63,213 nt of DNA from an uncultured Pelagibacteraceae bacterium (GCA_902533075.1 CACAKN010000005.1:1-63213), one strand, 5' to 3'. Shown: positions 53,192-61,453, counted from the stretch's first letter. The notes: generated by a model from the sequence alone, not told the origin. Translations and numbers: made by a program.

Positions 53192-53519
53192 TTTTTCCAA
53201 GCGTATTTAGTAAAATTACACCAACAATAATCAATACTATTCCAATAATTCCATAAAAGTTTGGTATTTGATTGTATTTAAAGACTCCAAACAAGGTGAC
53301 AGCAGCAATAGTTAATCCACCATATGTTGCGTAAGTGAAACCAACAGGAATAATATTCATTGCTTTTGATAAACAAAAAATACAGGCTACTATTGAAATT
53401 GCACAAAAAATAGTTGGTCCAAGATTTGTAAATCCATTGGTTGATTTTAAAAAACCGTTAGAAGTTATTCCAAGAATGATAGCCAAAAGAAGAAAAATAT
53501 ATCCAGATAAATTTGTCAT
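53184..53519 (-). CDS. SMR/EmrE-like four-helix membrane protein, second of a pair
   Basis: A 111-aa SMR-family protein with four helices. TM3 TYATYGGLTIAAVTLFGV and TM4 IIGIVLIIVGVILLNTLGK match EmrE. In TM1 the alignment puts Gly17 (LLLAIILGITSNGFLK) at the position of EmrE Glu14, the essential proton/drug site. ATG 53519 is preferred to the upstream ATG 53540, which lies in the preceding gene. It overlaps nothing functionally but lies four bases after its partner. It may form a heterodimeric flippase-like complex, as ArnE/ArnF do. Confidence 0.82.
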   Translation of the reverse strand: MTNLSGYIFLLLAIILGITSNGFLKSTNGFTNLGPTIFCAISIVACIFCLSKAMNIIPVGFTYATYGGLTIAAVTLFGVFKYNQIPNFYGIIGIVLIIVGVILLNTLGKTT

Positions 53520-53523
53520 AAAT

Positions 53524-53859
53524 TTAACCTGTTTTACCAAGTAGGTTTACCATCAAAACTCCTGAGATAATCAAAACCAAACCAATGATAGTGTAAAAAT
53601 CTGGCATTTGATTAAATTTATATATACCGGCAATTGTTGTGGCTATTATACATAAACCTGCAAACGATGCATAAGTTATACCAACTGGAATAGTTTTCAT
53701 AACAATAGACAATGTAAACATACATCCTACTATTGTTATTGCAGTCAATAAACTTGGTATTAATAATGTAAAAACATTTGCACCTTTTGCAAAACCGTTT
53801 GCAGCAGTGCCTAAAATAACCGCAAGAATAAGAACTGTTTGTGCAACAATATTACTCAC
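53524..53859 (-). CDS. SMR/EmrE-like four-helix membrane protein, first of a pair
   Basis: A 111-aa SMR-family protein, clearly paralogous to its neighbour (both share the TIPVGITYAS-like and INQMPDFYTIIG-like regions). TM1 is TVLILAVILGTAANGFAKG, again with Gly17 at the Glu14 position. Two adjacent unequal SMR genes normally encode paired, oppositely oriented subunits. Lack of glutamate in both suggests the complex is not a classical multidrug/H+ antiporter. Confidence 0.83.
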   Translation of the reverse strand: MSNIVAQTVLILAVILGTAANGFAKGANVFTLLIPSLLTAITIVGCMFTLSIVMKTIPVGITYASFAGLCIIATTIAGIYKFNQMPDFYTIIGLVLIISGVLMVNLLGKTG

Positions 53860-53874
53860 AATTAAAGATTATTA

Positions 53875-54096
53875 TTATTTAGTAATTTTATCTACAAATT
53901 TTTGCATTATAGGAGCTACAATTGTTGTTGCTATAAGTGCAACTGGCAAGCTTACTGACCAAGCTTTAAAAAATCTTTTATAATAAAGTTCATCATAACC
54001 TGTATTAATATAAGTAATTATAAGAGTCATGAGCAAACTCATGCCAAAACCCATAAAAAAAATAAATAATATTTTTGAGTATTTCTTTGAAAACAT
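53875..54096 (-). CDS. DUF2798 family two-helix membrane protein
   Basis: A 73-aa protein with two membrane helices: KILFIFFMGFGMSLLMTLIITYINTG and FFKAWSVSLPVALIATTIVAPIMQKFVDKIT. The FFKAWSVSLPVA pattern is the DUF2798 signature; the function is unknown. It overlaps the DsbA-like gene by one base and is followed by the SMR pair, so membrane proteins close this operon. Confidence 0.87.
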   Translation of the reverse strand: MFSKKYSKILFIFFMGFGMSLLMTLIITYINTGYDELYYKRFFKAWSVSLPVALIATTIVAPIMQKFVDKITK

Positions 54097-54686
54097 TATT
54101 TTTTAAACCATTTAATAGCATCTTCCATTCTGTCATCACCCCAGAAAATTTCATTATTAACAATAAATGTAGGACTGCCGAAAATTTTATTATTTCTCGC
54201 ATCGTTAGTGTTTGAAATATATTTATTCTCAATTTCTTTTGATTTTGCTTTTAAAATTGTTTCATCTTTATTAATTTTTAGTTTTTCACAAATTTCAGAA
54301 ATGCAAGGATCAATCGCAGGTTCCTTTCCCTCTTGAAACCACTTTTTGTATGTTAGTTTTATGTAATCAACACCCCATCCCTCATCTAGACCATAAATAG
54401 CAATTTGATTAGCAAGATCAAATTCAGAAAGAGGATAGGGAACTGGAGTTTTAGCAAAGAAACCGTAATTTTCAGCACGTCTTTCGATATCTCTCCACAT
54501 ATAATTTACTTTATTCATTTTATCTTTAGGAAAAGGTATATTATTCATTTCCTTCATAATTGCTCTGACGCTGAATGGTTTCCAATTAAATTTCACTTGA
54601 TTTTTTTTTTCAACATCAAGAATTCTAGTAACAGACAAGTAAGTATATGTACTACCTATTGAAAAGTAAAAATCTATTTCTTTCAC
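54096..54686 (-). CDS. DsbA-family 2-hydroxychromene-2-carboxylate isomerase-like protein
   Basis: A 196-aa GST-kappa/DsbA-fold protein with a GTG start. IDFYFSIGSTYTYLSVTRI (about 4-22) holds the catalytic serine region of HCCA isomerases, and KIFGSPTFIVNNEIFWGDDRMEDAI (about 166-190) is the conserved end. These enzymes use glutathione to isomerise an aromatic intermediate in naphthalene breakdown, but many homologues have unknown substrates. It starts directly after the NTF2-like gene stop. Confidence 0.88.
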   Translation of the reverse strand: MKEIDFYFSIGSTYTYLSVTRILDVEKKNQVKFNWKPFSVRAIMKEMNNIPFPKDKMNKVNYMWRDIERRAENYGFFAKTPVPYPLSEFDLANQIAIYGLDEGWGVDYIKLTYKKWFQEGKEPAIDPCISEICEKLKINKDETILKAKSKEIENKYISNTNDARNNKIFGSPTFIVNNEIFWGDDRMEDAIKWFKK

Positions 54687-55007
54687 TTATTTAGAAAGTT
54701 TTGTTGCACCTGTTTCTAAGCTAATAATTTTTCCATCTTTATATTTGTAAACTGCCATTACAGCCTCTACATTTCCATCATTAAAAGTTACAATTGAATG
54801 GTGTATGCCAACTTCATCATTTTCATAAACAACTCGTGCTTTATCTTGATTAATATCACCGCTCATTGCCCATTTAATTACATCAGCTTTACCTATGGTA
54901 TTTCCTGATTTATGCATTTTAAATTTAAAATCATCATGCAAAAGTTCATTCATAGTTGATTCATCTTTTTTATTAATTGCGTTTGTATATTTCTCTAGAA
55001 TCGACAT
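54687..55007 (-). CDS. NTF2-like/SnoaL-like domain protein
   Basis: A 106-aa protein of the cone-shaped NTF2 fold: ILEKYTNAINKKDESTMNELLHDDFKFKMH then VIKWAMSG and a closing VEAVMAVYKYKDGKIISLETGATKL. Members are ketosteroid-isomerase-like enzymes or ligand binders. It has its own AAAGGAG SD and lies one base before the DUF1330 gene. Confidence 0.8.
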   Translation of the reverse strand: MSILEKYTNAINKKDESTMNELLHDDFKFKMHKSGNTIGKADVIKWAMSGDINQDKARVVYENDEVGIHHSIVTFNDGNVEAVMAVYKYKDGKIISLETGATKLSK

Positions 55008-55008
55008 T

Positions 55009-55296
55009 TTATACTCCTTTAATTATAATTCCATTACTGACTGAATTGTCTAAACGGATTTGTTTAATTGGTTTATATTCCTCTGAACTATACCACTCTA
55101 AAGCTTTTTCGTAACTTGAAAATTTTATAACAATTGTTCTAGGATATGTCCAAGTGCCTTCAATTACTTTAGACTCACCACCCCGAACAATATACTCTCC
55201 TCCAAATTTTTTAGCTATTGGTGTTACCTTCTCAACATATTCTTTATATTCATCAGGTTTTTTTATATCTATATTAAAAATAACAAAACCTGGCAT
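55009..55296 (-). CDS. DUF1330 family protein
   Basis: A 95-aa dimeric alpha-beta barrel protein of DUF1330: GFVIFNIDIKKPDEYKEYVEKVTPIAKKFGGEYIVRGG (about 3-40), GTWTYPRTIVIKFSSYEKALEWYSSEEYKPIKQIR. Function unknown; related to small monooxygenase-like and stress-response domains. It is one of several barrel-type proteins in the operon. Confidence 0.9.
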   Translation of the reverse strand: MPGFVIFNIDIKKPDEYKEYVEKVTPIAKKFGGEYIVRGGESKVIEGTWTYPRTIVIKFSSYEKALEWYSSEEYKPIKQIRLDNSVSNGIIIKGV

Positions 55297-55302
55297 TAAA
55301 GA

Positions 55303-55653
55303 TCATTCACCCCACATTCCATTAAATTCATAAACAACAGCTGGCTCATCACCAACTACCCATCCATCATGTCCTGGTTCTATGCAATAAGCATTTCCTG
55401 CTTTGTAGGTCATCTCTGTACCATCATTATGCTTTGCACAGACTGCTCCTGAAATAATTATTCCAAGATGTTTTGCCTGACAACTATCTCCACCCACCTT
55501 TGGTTTTATATCCTTAGACCATTTCCAACCTGGTTGTAAAGTTAGCTTCATTACTCTGTGATCTCCAACTTTAACAGCTTCAATTTTTGCATTATTAAAG
55601 TCATTATTAATTTCATCAGCTTTATCAAAGCTTTTTACTTCTACTCCAGCCAT
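55303..55653 (-). CDS. Cupin-domain protein
   Basis: A 116-aa single cupin. LTLQPGWKWSKDIKPKVGGDSCQAKHLGIIISGAV (about 37-71) and YKAGNAYCIEPGHDGWVVGDEPAVVYEF (about 83-110) are the two cupin motifs, with histidine and cysteine metal-type ligands. It may be a small dioxygenase or binding protein. An AAAGGAG SD precedes it. Confidence 0.85.
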   Translation of the reverse strand: MAGVEVKSFDKADEINNDFNNAKIEAVKVGDHRVMKLTLQPGWKWSKDIKPKVGGDSCQAKHLGIIISGAVCAKHNDGTEMTYKAGNAYCIEPGHDGWVVGDEPAVVYEFNGMWGE

Positions 55654-55669
55654 TATTACTCCTTTGTTA

Positions 55670-55768
55670 TTAAACGTAGATTTTATCTGCTAACCCATAA
55701 CAAAGTAAAGCACTTAAAATAGTTAAAAATAAGGGCGCATAGATTATTCCGTTAAATTTTTCTAACAT
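55670..55768 (-). CDS. Candidate 32-aa single-helix membrane peptide
   Basis: In the 127-base gap between the cupin gene and the 102-aa gene, an ATG at 55768 opens MLEKFNGIIYAPLFLTILSA then a continuing helix and LADKIYV before TAA. It has the form of a small membrane protein, with one hydrophobic helix flanked by charges. The SD is weak (AAGAAAT). It would fill the only real gap in an otherwise tightly packed operon. Confidence 0.4.
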   Translation of the reverse strand: MLEKFNGIIYAPLFLTILSALLCYGLADKIYV

Positions 55769-55780
55769 AATTTTAATTTC

Positions 55781-56089
55781 TTAACTAAATATTGGTCTAA
55801 TCTCGTCCTCAATAGTTCCTTCTATTGCAACTTCTTTTAATTGCTCTAAAAGTTTTATATATTCAGGATCTGCAGACATGTTAGCGTCAGCATCATTATC
55901 ACCTTCAAACATAGTTCCAATTAAAGTTTCCCTTATTGTTCTTGGGTCTCCACCCATTTGAAAAGAAAAATAGACATCATGGTTAGGATAATGTTTTTTT
56001 CTAACTGCAGCCAAACCTTTCCCAATTTCCATTGCTTTTCCTAAGCCGTCATCTTTTACTCTCATTGTTCTTGTATAAATTACCTTCAT
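55781..56089 (-). CDS. Small protein of unknown function (102 aa)
   Basis: I do not recognise a family with confidence. Sequence begins MKVIYTRTMRVKDDGLGKAM and contains YPNHDVYFSFQMGGDPRTIRETLIG; alternating strands and amphipathic helices suggest a dimeric alpha-beta barrel (NIPSNAP- or ABM-like). It has an AAAGGA SD and lies between two similar small genes. Soluble, no signal peptide. Confidence 0.7.
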   Translation of the reverse strand: MKVIYTRTMRVKDDGLGKAMEIGKGLAAVRKKHYPNHDVYFSFQMGGDPRTIRETLIGTMFEGDNDADANMSADPEYIKLLEQLKEVAIEGTIEDEIRPIFS

Positions 56090-56103
56090 TGAAAATCCTT
56101 TTT

Positions 56104-56394
56104 TTATTTAGCATTAAAATCTATAACATCATCTGTACACTCAACAAATTTATGAGGTTCGTAAAAATCGTTCATTGACTCTAATTGTTTATTAATTGCA
56201 TCTGGATCAGCACCTTTCCACCAACAAAACATTGTTAAGTTATCACCTGGCGTGATCCAGCTCATTTGACATTTTGCGTTATCACTCGTCATTGCTTTAG
56301 TCATATCTTCCATTGACATTGAACCAGTTACTTCAATCATTTTAGCTTTTGCTTCTTTTGATTTAAAAGTATGTGTTACTATATAGTTTTTCAT
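56104..56394 (-). CDS. Small alpha-beta barrel-like protein of unknown function (96 aa)
   Basis: It begins MKNYIVTHTFKSKEAKAKMI and contains CQMSWITPGDNLTMFCWWKGADPDAINKQLE. The layout of strand, helix, strand, then helix fits a ferredoxin-like dimeric alpha-beta barrel, possibly DUF4242-like. A good AGGAGA SD precedes the ATG. Unknown function; soluble. Confidence 0.7.
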   Translation of the reverse strand: MKNYIVTHTFKSKEAKAKMIEVTGSMSMEDMTKAMTSDNAKCQMSWITPGDNLTMFCWWKGADPDAINKQLESMNDFYEPHKFVECTDDVIDFNAK

Positions 56395-56401
56395 ATTTCT
56401 C

Positions 56402-56686
56402 CTATTTTACTTTTGTTAAATCATAGATTGAATAGCTATCTAAAACAGCATCCATGATAGGTTTTGATACTTCAGTTCCTTCAATGAATTTATGTAATGC
56501 AGGTTCATCAGTACAAAATATCTTAAACATTACAGTACTTTTATCTGGTGTTACAGTTCCAATAGTCTTTTCTACTACCGCAACTTTAGCTCTTTCCGCT
56601 AAACCTTCGGGCGATTGCATGAAACCCATAAATTTTTCAAACATGCCTTCTTTTAATTTAGCTACTACTAACATTTCTTTTTCCAT
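56402..56686 (-). CDS. Small ABM-like protein of unknown function (94 aa)
   Basis: ATG 56686 is preferred over 56731 because AAAAGGAG lies just before it. The product MEKEMLVVAKLKEGMFEKFM then continues with GLAERAKVAVVEKTIGTV and ALHKFIEGTEVSKPIMDAVLDSYSIYDLTKV. It looks like an antibiotic-monooxygenase-type alpha-beta barrel but conserved catalytic residues are not recognisable. It is the third barrel-like gene in a row. Confidence 0.72.
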   Translation of the reverse strand: MEKEMLVVAKLKEGMFEKFMGFMQSPEGLAERAKVAVVEKTIGTVTPDKSTVMFKIFCTDEPALHKFIEGTEVSKPIMDAVLDSYSIYDLTKVK

Positions 56687-56702
56687 TTTTTCTCCTTTTT
56701 GT

Positions 56703-56909
56703 TTAACTTTTAAAAAGTGCAAGAGCCTCATTTAGAAGCTTTTCAGACTTAGCATGATCACCAGCTTTGTGCGCATCCATACCTTGATCTTTAAGTACTT
56801 GAGCTTTTTTAATTTTGTCATCAATATTTTTAGCCATCATTGGACAAGAACCTGCGTATGCAGAGCTAATAAATAAGACTAAACAAAGTGTTAAAATTAT
56901 TTTTTTCAT
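56703..56909 (-). CDS. Small secreted helical protein (68 aa)
   Basis: A 68-aa protein with a clear signal peptide (KKIILTLCLVLFISSAYA, then GSCPMMAKNID). The mature 50 residues form a charged helical hairpin (KKAQVLKDQGMDAHKAGDHAKSEKLLNEALALF), like a single TPR-type unit. A strong AAAAAAGGAG SD precedes it. Function unknown; probably periplasmic. Confidence 0.8.
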   Translation of the reverse strand: MKKIILTLCLVLFISSAYAGSCPMMAKNIDDKIKKAQVLKDQGMDAHKAGDHAKSEKLLNEALALFKS

Positions 56910-56933
56910 TTTTTTCTCCTTTTTTGTTAATAT

Positions 56934-57326
56934 TTAATATAAAGTTTGAATTACTTTTTTTACTCTCTCAGCTCCGTTAGGAATTAAAGCTTCTACAAAC
57001 GAATGACATTGATCAGTTTTAGCCTTATCATATTTTGAGCCATAATGCTTATCTACTGCCTTATTAACTCCTTCGTCCCAATCTTTTTCAGAAATACCTA
57101 TTTCTATAGCGTAAGATTTAAGAACCTTTACAGTTGATATAGATTTTTCTTTCATTTTGTATTCAAATTCTTCACCTGGTGGAAGAAAATAGTTAGCCAT
57201 ATATATTCCAGCACAATCCCAAGCTTTAGATTTATCGTTGTCACTCATTCCTGCAATTGATGAAGTAGATATTAAAATTGCAATACAGTAAGTTACTATA
57301 ATTTTTAAAATATTTTTAGTTAGCAC
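56934..57326 (-). CDS. Secreted protein of unknown function (130 aa)
   Basis: A GTG at 57326 is the likely start because AAAGGAGA lies four bases before it; an ATG at 57341 would place the SD within the coding region. The protein has a signal peptide (LTKNILKIIVTYCIAILISTSSIAG) and a mature part with two cysteines (WDCAGIYMANYFL and DQCHSFVEAL). It heads the small-protein operon. No named family recognised. Confidence 0.75.
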   Translation of the reverse strand: MLTKNILKIIVTYCIAILISTSSIAGMSDNDKSKAWDCAGIYMANYFLPPGEEFEYKMKEKSISTVKVLKSYAIEIGISEKDWDEGVNKAVDKHYGSKYDKAKTDQCHSFVEALIPNGAERVKKVIQTLY

Positions 57327-57393
57327 AGTATCTCCTTTCAAATAAAGATCTTTGTTAGACTTTGTATAATTTTAACGTTAATAAAATGTATAT

Positions 57394-57416
57394 AAAAAAA
57401 GTAACAGTTTTGTTAC
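57394..57416 (-). terminator. Rho-independent terminator after cysK
   Basis: Read on the minus strand, GTAACA AAAC TGTTAC is a six-bp stem with a four-base loop, followed directly by seven T. It lies 18 bases after the cysK stop. A smaller CATAG/CTATG inverted repeat sits just before it. Confidence 0.75.
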
Positions 57417-57433
57417 ATAGCAGCTATGCGATA

Positions 57434-58441
57434 TTATAACCAACTTGGTATAGGTAATTTTTTCTCTTGTAAAAAAGATTTGTTAAACATCTTAGAGTTG
57501 TATTTATCCGACTTGTCACAAAGAATAGTGACGATGGTTTTTCCTGGGCCCAACTTTTTTCCAAGTCTAATTGCTCCTGCAATATTTATTCCACAACTTG
57601 TACCTAAGCTTAACCCCTCATTTTGAATTAGATCATAAAGAATAGGTAGAGCCTCACGATCATCAATTGAGAAAGCACCATCAATCTTGGCATTTTCGAA
57701 ATTTTTAGTAATTCTACTAGAGCCAATTCCTTCAGTAATTGAATTTCCCTCAGACTTTAATTCACCACTCTTTATATAATTATAAAGAGCTGAACCCTTT
57801 GGATCAGACAAATAAATTTTTACATATTTATTTTTTTCTTTAAGAGCATTACTAACTCCTGAAATAGTTCCACCAGTTCCAGACGAACAAACAAAGCCAT
57901 CAACCTTACCTTCAGTTTGATCCCAAATTTCTTTTCCAGTCCCCTCATAATGACCTTTAGCATTTGCAATGTTATCAAATTGATTGGCCCAAATAACTCC
58001 ATTATTGTTAGTAGGTCTTAGCTCATCTGCTAGTCTTGCTGCAACTTTAACAAAATTCTTGTCATCTTTATAAGGTTTAGCTGGAACTAGCCGAAGTTCC
58101 GCTCCAAGATTTCTTAATGTATCTTTCTTTTCTTGAGTTTGGTTATCATTCATTACTATAATTGTTTTATAACCGAGTGAATTACCTATAAGACCCAGAC
58201 CAATACCAGTGTTGCCTGCAGTTCCCTCAACAACAATACCACCTTTTGAAATTAATTTTTTTTCTTGAGCATCTTTGATTAAAGCTAATGCAGCTCTATC
58301 TTTAACAGAGCCACCAGGATTTAAAAATTCAGCCTTACCATAAATATTACATCCAGTTATTTCTGAGGCAGCTCTTAATTTAATTAAAGGGGTATTTCCA
58401 ATTCCAGAAATAAAGTCTTCTTGATTATTTTTCATTACCAT
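57434..58441 (-). CDS. cysK: Cysteine synthase A (O-acetylserine sulfhydrylase)
   Basis: A 335-aa PLP enzyme. [15 protein letters not shown], the lysine in [17 protein letters not shown] (K about 47), [16 protein letters not shown] and [14 protein letters not shown] are diagnostic. It makes cysteine from O-acetylserine and sulfide. The ATG at 58435 is an alternative start. The frame overlaps cysE by 17 bases and ends in a good terminator. With no sulfate-reduction genes here, sulfide must come from reduced sulfur sources. Confidence 0.94.
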   Translation of the reverse strand: MVMKNNQEDFISGIGNTPLIKLRAASEITGCNIYGKAEFLNPGGSVKDRAALALIKDAQEKKLISKGGIVVEGTAGNTGIGLGLIGNSLGYKTIIVMNDNQTQEKKDTLRNLGAELRLVPAKPYKDDKNFVKVAARLADELRPTNNNGVIWANQFDNIANAKGHYEGTGKEIWDQTEGKVDGFVCSSGTGGTISGVSNALKEKNKYVKIYLSDPKGSALYNYIKSGELKSEGNSITEGIGSSRITKNFENAKIDGAFSIDDREALPILYDLIQNEGLSLGTSCGINIAGAIRLGKKLGPGKTIVTILCDKSDKYNSKMFNKSFLQEKKLPIPSWL

Positions 58442-59009
58442 TTTCTTTAGAGTCTTCTGTTACAGCATATGGTTTAAATTCACCAGAAGTTGTTCCAACA
58501 TTTCTTGCAGGTATTCCAATCATTACAGCATTATCAGGAACGTTCTTGGTAACAACTGCATTAGCTCCTACTTTAGCATTCTTTCCAATTATAACTGGAC
58601 CTAATATTTGAGCACCAGAACCAACAACGACATTATCCATTAACGTCGGATGTCTTTTAATTTCTCTTTGACTATCAGAGTTTATACTAGGAGCAATTCC
58701 TCCTAAAGTTACCATGTGATAGATTGTAACGTTGTCACCAACTTCGGATGTTTCACCAATGACTACACCCATTCCATGATCAATAAATAAATTTTTTCCT
58801 ATTTTAGCCTTAGGATGAATTTCAATACCTGTTAGGAAGCGGGAAATTTGCGAAATTATTCTTGCAATTAAATCAAACTTAGCTTTTGCAAAAAAATTAG
58901 CTATCTTGTGAAAAAAAATAGCCTTTACTCCTGGGTAAGTTAAAATTAAACTTAACTTTGATTTTGCCGCAGGATCTCTATCTATTATAGATTGTAAAAA
59001 GTCATTCAT
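58425..59009 (-). CDS. cysE: Serine O-acetyltransferase
   Basis: A 194-aa left-handed beta-helix acetyltransferase. [21 protein letters not shown] ([20 protein letters not shown]), then [37 protein letters not shown], and hexapeptide repeats to [21 protein letters not shown]. It forms O-acetylserine for cysK. The N-terminal helical domain is shorter than in E. coli CysE (the short form common in other bacteria). It overlaps cysK. Confidence 0.95.
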   Translation of the reverse strand: MNDFLQSIIDRDPAAKSKLSLILTYPGVKAIFFHKIANFFAKAKFDLIARIISQISRFLTGIEIHPKAKIGKNLFIDHGMGVVIGETSEVGDNVTIYHMVTLGGIAPSINSDSQREIKRHPTLMDNVVVGSGAQILGPVIIGKNAKVGANAVVTKNVPDNAVMIGIPARNVGTTSGEFKPYAVTEDSKENGNEK

Positions 59010-59081
59010 AAGTATTTGTCAGCTTGATAAAAATTATTAATGCTTATATAGTTATTTTAAACAGTATTTAAAGGAGAAATT

Positions 59082-59492
59082 ATGTACAAAAATACTAATT
59101 GTTTTCATCTAGCTATCCCTTGCGGAGATCTAGAAACTGCAAAAAAGTTTTATAGTGAAACTTTGGGTTGTCGACTTGATAACTCCGCTCAAGAATGGGC
59201 TGATGTTGATTTTTGGGGAAATGAATTAACACTTCATGCAAGTGATCATAAGTTAGATAGTGAAAGACATGACGTGGACATGGGAAATGTTTCTGTTCCT
59301 CATTTTGGAGTTCACTTATCTAGAAAAGATTTTGATGCTTTAAAAAATAGATTGAAAAAAAATGGTGCTAAATATTACGATGAACCTTACCTAAGATTTA
59401 AAGGTACAAAATATGAGCAAGAAACTTTTTTTGTAAAAGATCCTAACGAAAATATTTTAGAGATTAAAACATTAACGGCTAATCCAGAATAA
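59082..59492 (+). CDS. VOC family (glyoxalase/bleomycin resistance-like) protein
   Basis: A 136-aa VOC protein. CFHLAIPCGDLETAKKFYSETLGC (about 7-30), PHFGVHLSRKDFDALKNRLK (about 72-91) and a C-terminal FFVKDPNENILEIKT (about 118-132) are the paired beta-alpha-beta modules with metal residues H and E. Substrate unknown. It has an AAGGAG SD and precedes a LysE gene by 11 bases. Confidence 0.9.
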   Translation: MYKNTNCFHLAIPCGDLETAKKFYSETLGCRLDNSAQEWADVDFWGNELTLHASDHKLDSERHDVDMGNVSVPHFGVHLSRKDFDALKNRLKKNGAKYYDEPYLRFKGTKYEQETFFVKDPNENILEIKTLTANPE

Positions 59493-59503
59493 TCTGATTT
59501 TGA

Positions 59504-60112
59504 ATGGAATACCTGGTATTAGGTTTTTTTACCGGGCTTAGTTTAATTTTAGCTATAGGTACACAAAATATCTTTGTCATTGAACAAGGTCTAAAAAAAC
59601 AACATGTTTTTTTGGTTTGTTTTGTTTGTTCAATATCTGATTTAATCTTGATATTTTTAGGAATATTTCTTTTTCACTATTTTATTCAATACTTTAATTC
59701 AACAATAGAACTAATATTTAATATTCTTTTAATAATTTTCTTAATTCATTTTATTTATACGAAAATTAATTCTTTTAATTTTAAAGTTAGTTTTAATAGT
59801 GAGGTTCCAGATATTTCAAAATTTAATATCTTTTTAAAAACTCTTGGTTTTACATATCTAAACCCGCATGTTTATTCAGATACTGTGTTTTTCTTAGGCA
59901 ATTTTTCAAAAAACTTTATTCTAAATCAAAAGATATTATTTGGACTAGGGGCTTCAATCGCATCTTTTATTTTCTTTTTTATTATTGGTTATCTATCAAA
60001 ATATTTATCTCAATATGCTCAAAGTGAGAGAATATGGAAAATAATAAATATATTTATTATTAGCTTTATGAGTTTACTTACAATATTCGTTATTTTGGAA
60101 ACACTTAATTAG
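59504..60112 (+). CDS. LysE/ArgO family amino acid exporter
   Basis: A 202-aa membrane protein with about six segments. GFFTGLSLILAIGTQNIFVIEQGLKKQHV (about 7-35) and FLKTLGFTYLNPHVYSDTVFFLG (about 109-131) are LysE/ArgO signatures. It exports lysine, arginine or similar amino acids. It converges with an eight-base overlap on the HisD-family gene. Confidence 0.9.
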   Translation: MEYLVLGFFTGLSLILAIGTQNIFVIEQGLKKQHVFLVCFVCSISDLILIFLGIFLFHYFIQYFNSTIELIFNILLIIFLIHFIYTKINSFNFKVSFNSEVPDISKFNIFLKTLGFTYLNPHVYSDTVFFLGNFSKNFILNQKILFGLGASIASFIFFFIIGYLSKYLSQYAQSERIWKIINIFIISFMSLLTIFVILETLN

Positions 60113-61391
60113 AATATCCATATTTTCTTAATCTAACATCACCTGTTCTTGCATGCGCTTCCATACCTTCATATCTAGATATTCTAGCTGCAGTAGCGCC
60201 AACAAGTTCTGTAGACTCTTTAGTCATTCTTTGGAAACTTAAAGTTTTAATAAATTTTCCTACAAACAAACCACCTGTATATCTACCAGCACCTTTAGTA
60301 GGCAAAATATGATTTGTTCCTGAGCATTTGTCTCCATATGCAACCGTTGTCTCTTCACCTACAAATAAAGATCCGTAATTTGTTAATCTTTCATGGAACC
60401 ATTTCAAATTTTCTGTTTGAACTTCTAAGTGTTCAGGAGCATACTCATCACTGATTTTAACCATCTCTTCATTTGTGTCACAAAGAATTACTTCTCCATA
60501 GTCTCTCCATGCAGCATCAGCATTTGTTCTTGGTACCTCAGGAAGTTCCGCAATTAATTCTGGAACTCTTTTCATTACTTTCTCGGCAAGCTCTTTACTT
60601 GTTGTATATAACCAACAAGGAGAGTTATAACCATGTTCAGCTTGACCAACTAAATCGACGGCTACTATCTCTGGATCTGCTTTTGCATCAGCAATGATTC
60701 CAATTTCAGTTGGACCAGCAAATAAATCAATACCGACTTTTCCAAATAGAATTCTTTTTGCTTCTGCTACAAATTGATTTCCTGGACCAACAATTATATC
60801 TACCGAAGGATTTTTGAATAGTCCATTAGTCATAGCAGCAATAGCTGGAACACCACCTAAATTTAAGATTACATCAGCACCACAAAGATCAGCTGTATAA
60901 ACTATAGTAGGATGAGCTCCCACACCTTCTTTAGGAGGACTACAAGCAATTATATTTTTTACACCGGCAACTTTTGCTGTAGTGACACTCATCACAGCAG
61001 AAGCGATGTGAGCATATCTTCCTCCTGGAATGTAACATCCAGCAGTGTTTACAGGAACTAATTTTTGGCCAGCATATAATCCATTAGACAATTCTACTTC
61101 AAAGTCTTGACCATAGTTTTTTAATTGAGCTTCAGCAAATTTTCTTACTCTCTCATATGAAAATTGAATATCATCTTTAGTTTTTTGATCTAAACCTTTT
61201 TTTATTGCTTCAATTCTTTCTTTTGATACAACAATCTCACCTTCATATTTGTCAAATTTTTTAGTTAGATCAATACATCCTTGTTCTCTAGTTTTTTCTA
61301 TGTCTTTTAATAAATCCTGAACAATACTAGTTGTTTTTGTGTCATCTGTTGATGATGTTTTAGGTGATTTTTTTAAATACTTGATTGCCAT
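60105..61391 (-). CDS. Histidinol-dehydrogenase family enzyme (hisD-like; resembles sulfopropanediol dehydrogenase HpsN)
   Basis: A 428-aa zinc-dependent dehydrogenase of the HisD family. AGCYIPGGRYAHIASAVMSVTTAKVAGVKNI (about 116-146), GPGNQFVAEAKRILFGKVGIDLFAGPTEIGIIAD, VGQAEHGYNSPCWLYT and YAPEHLEVQTENL are visible. Automated tools would say histidinol dehydrogenase. Several stretches (GGRYAHIASA, NADAAWRDYGEVILCD, LEGMEAHAR-like RYEGMEAHARTGDVRLRKY) are what I recall from HpsN, which oxidises 2,3-dihydroxypropane-1-sulfonate to sulfolactate. The neighbouring Pta- and Ldh-type genes fit sulfonate catabolism better than histidine synthesis. Family certain, substrate inferred. Confidence 0.85.
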   Translation of the reverse strand: MAIKYLKKSPKTSSTDDTKTTSIVQDLLKDIEKTREQGCIDLTKKFDKYEGEIVVSKERIEAIKKGLDQKTKDDIQFSYERVRKFAEAQLKNYGQDFEVELSNGLYAGQKLVPVNTAGCYIPGGRYAHIASAVMSVTTAKVAGVKNIIACSPPKEGVGAHPTIVYTADLCGADVILNLGGVPAIAAMTNGLFKNPSVDIIVGPGNQFVAEAKRILFGKVGIDLFAGPTEIGIIADAKADPEIVAVDLVGQAEHGYNSPCWLYTTSKELAEKVMKRVPELIAELPEVPRTNADAAWRDYGEVILCDTNEEMVKISDEYAPEHLEVQTENLKWFHERLTNYGSLFVGEETTVAYGDKCSGTNHILPTKGAGRYTGGLFVGKFIKTLSFQRMTKESTELVGATAARISRYEGMEAHARTGDVRLRKYGYSN

Positions 61392-61453
61392 TATATTCCT
61401 CTTTTTATTGATGAATTATTTAAGACAATTTTGATTTTATTGCAATCAAACAA

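Noticed and set aside
60105..61391. Plain annotation as histidine-biosynthetic histidinol dehydrogenase
   Set aside because: Family membership holds, but the local motifs and the Pta/Ldh neighbours fit HpsN-type sulfonate enzymes better, so no hisD symbol was given; phylogeny would decide.
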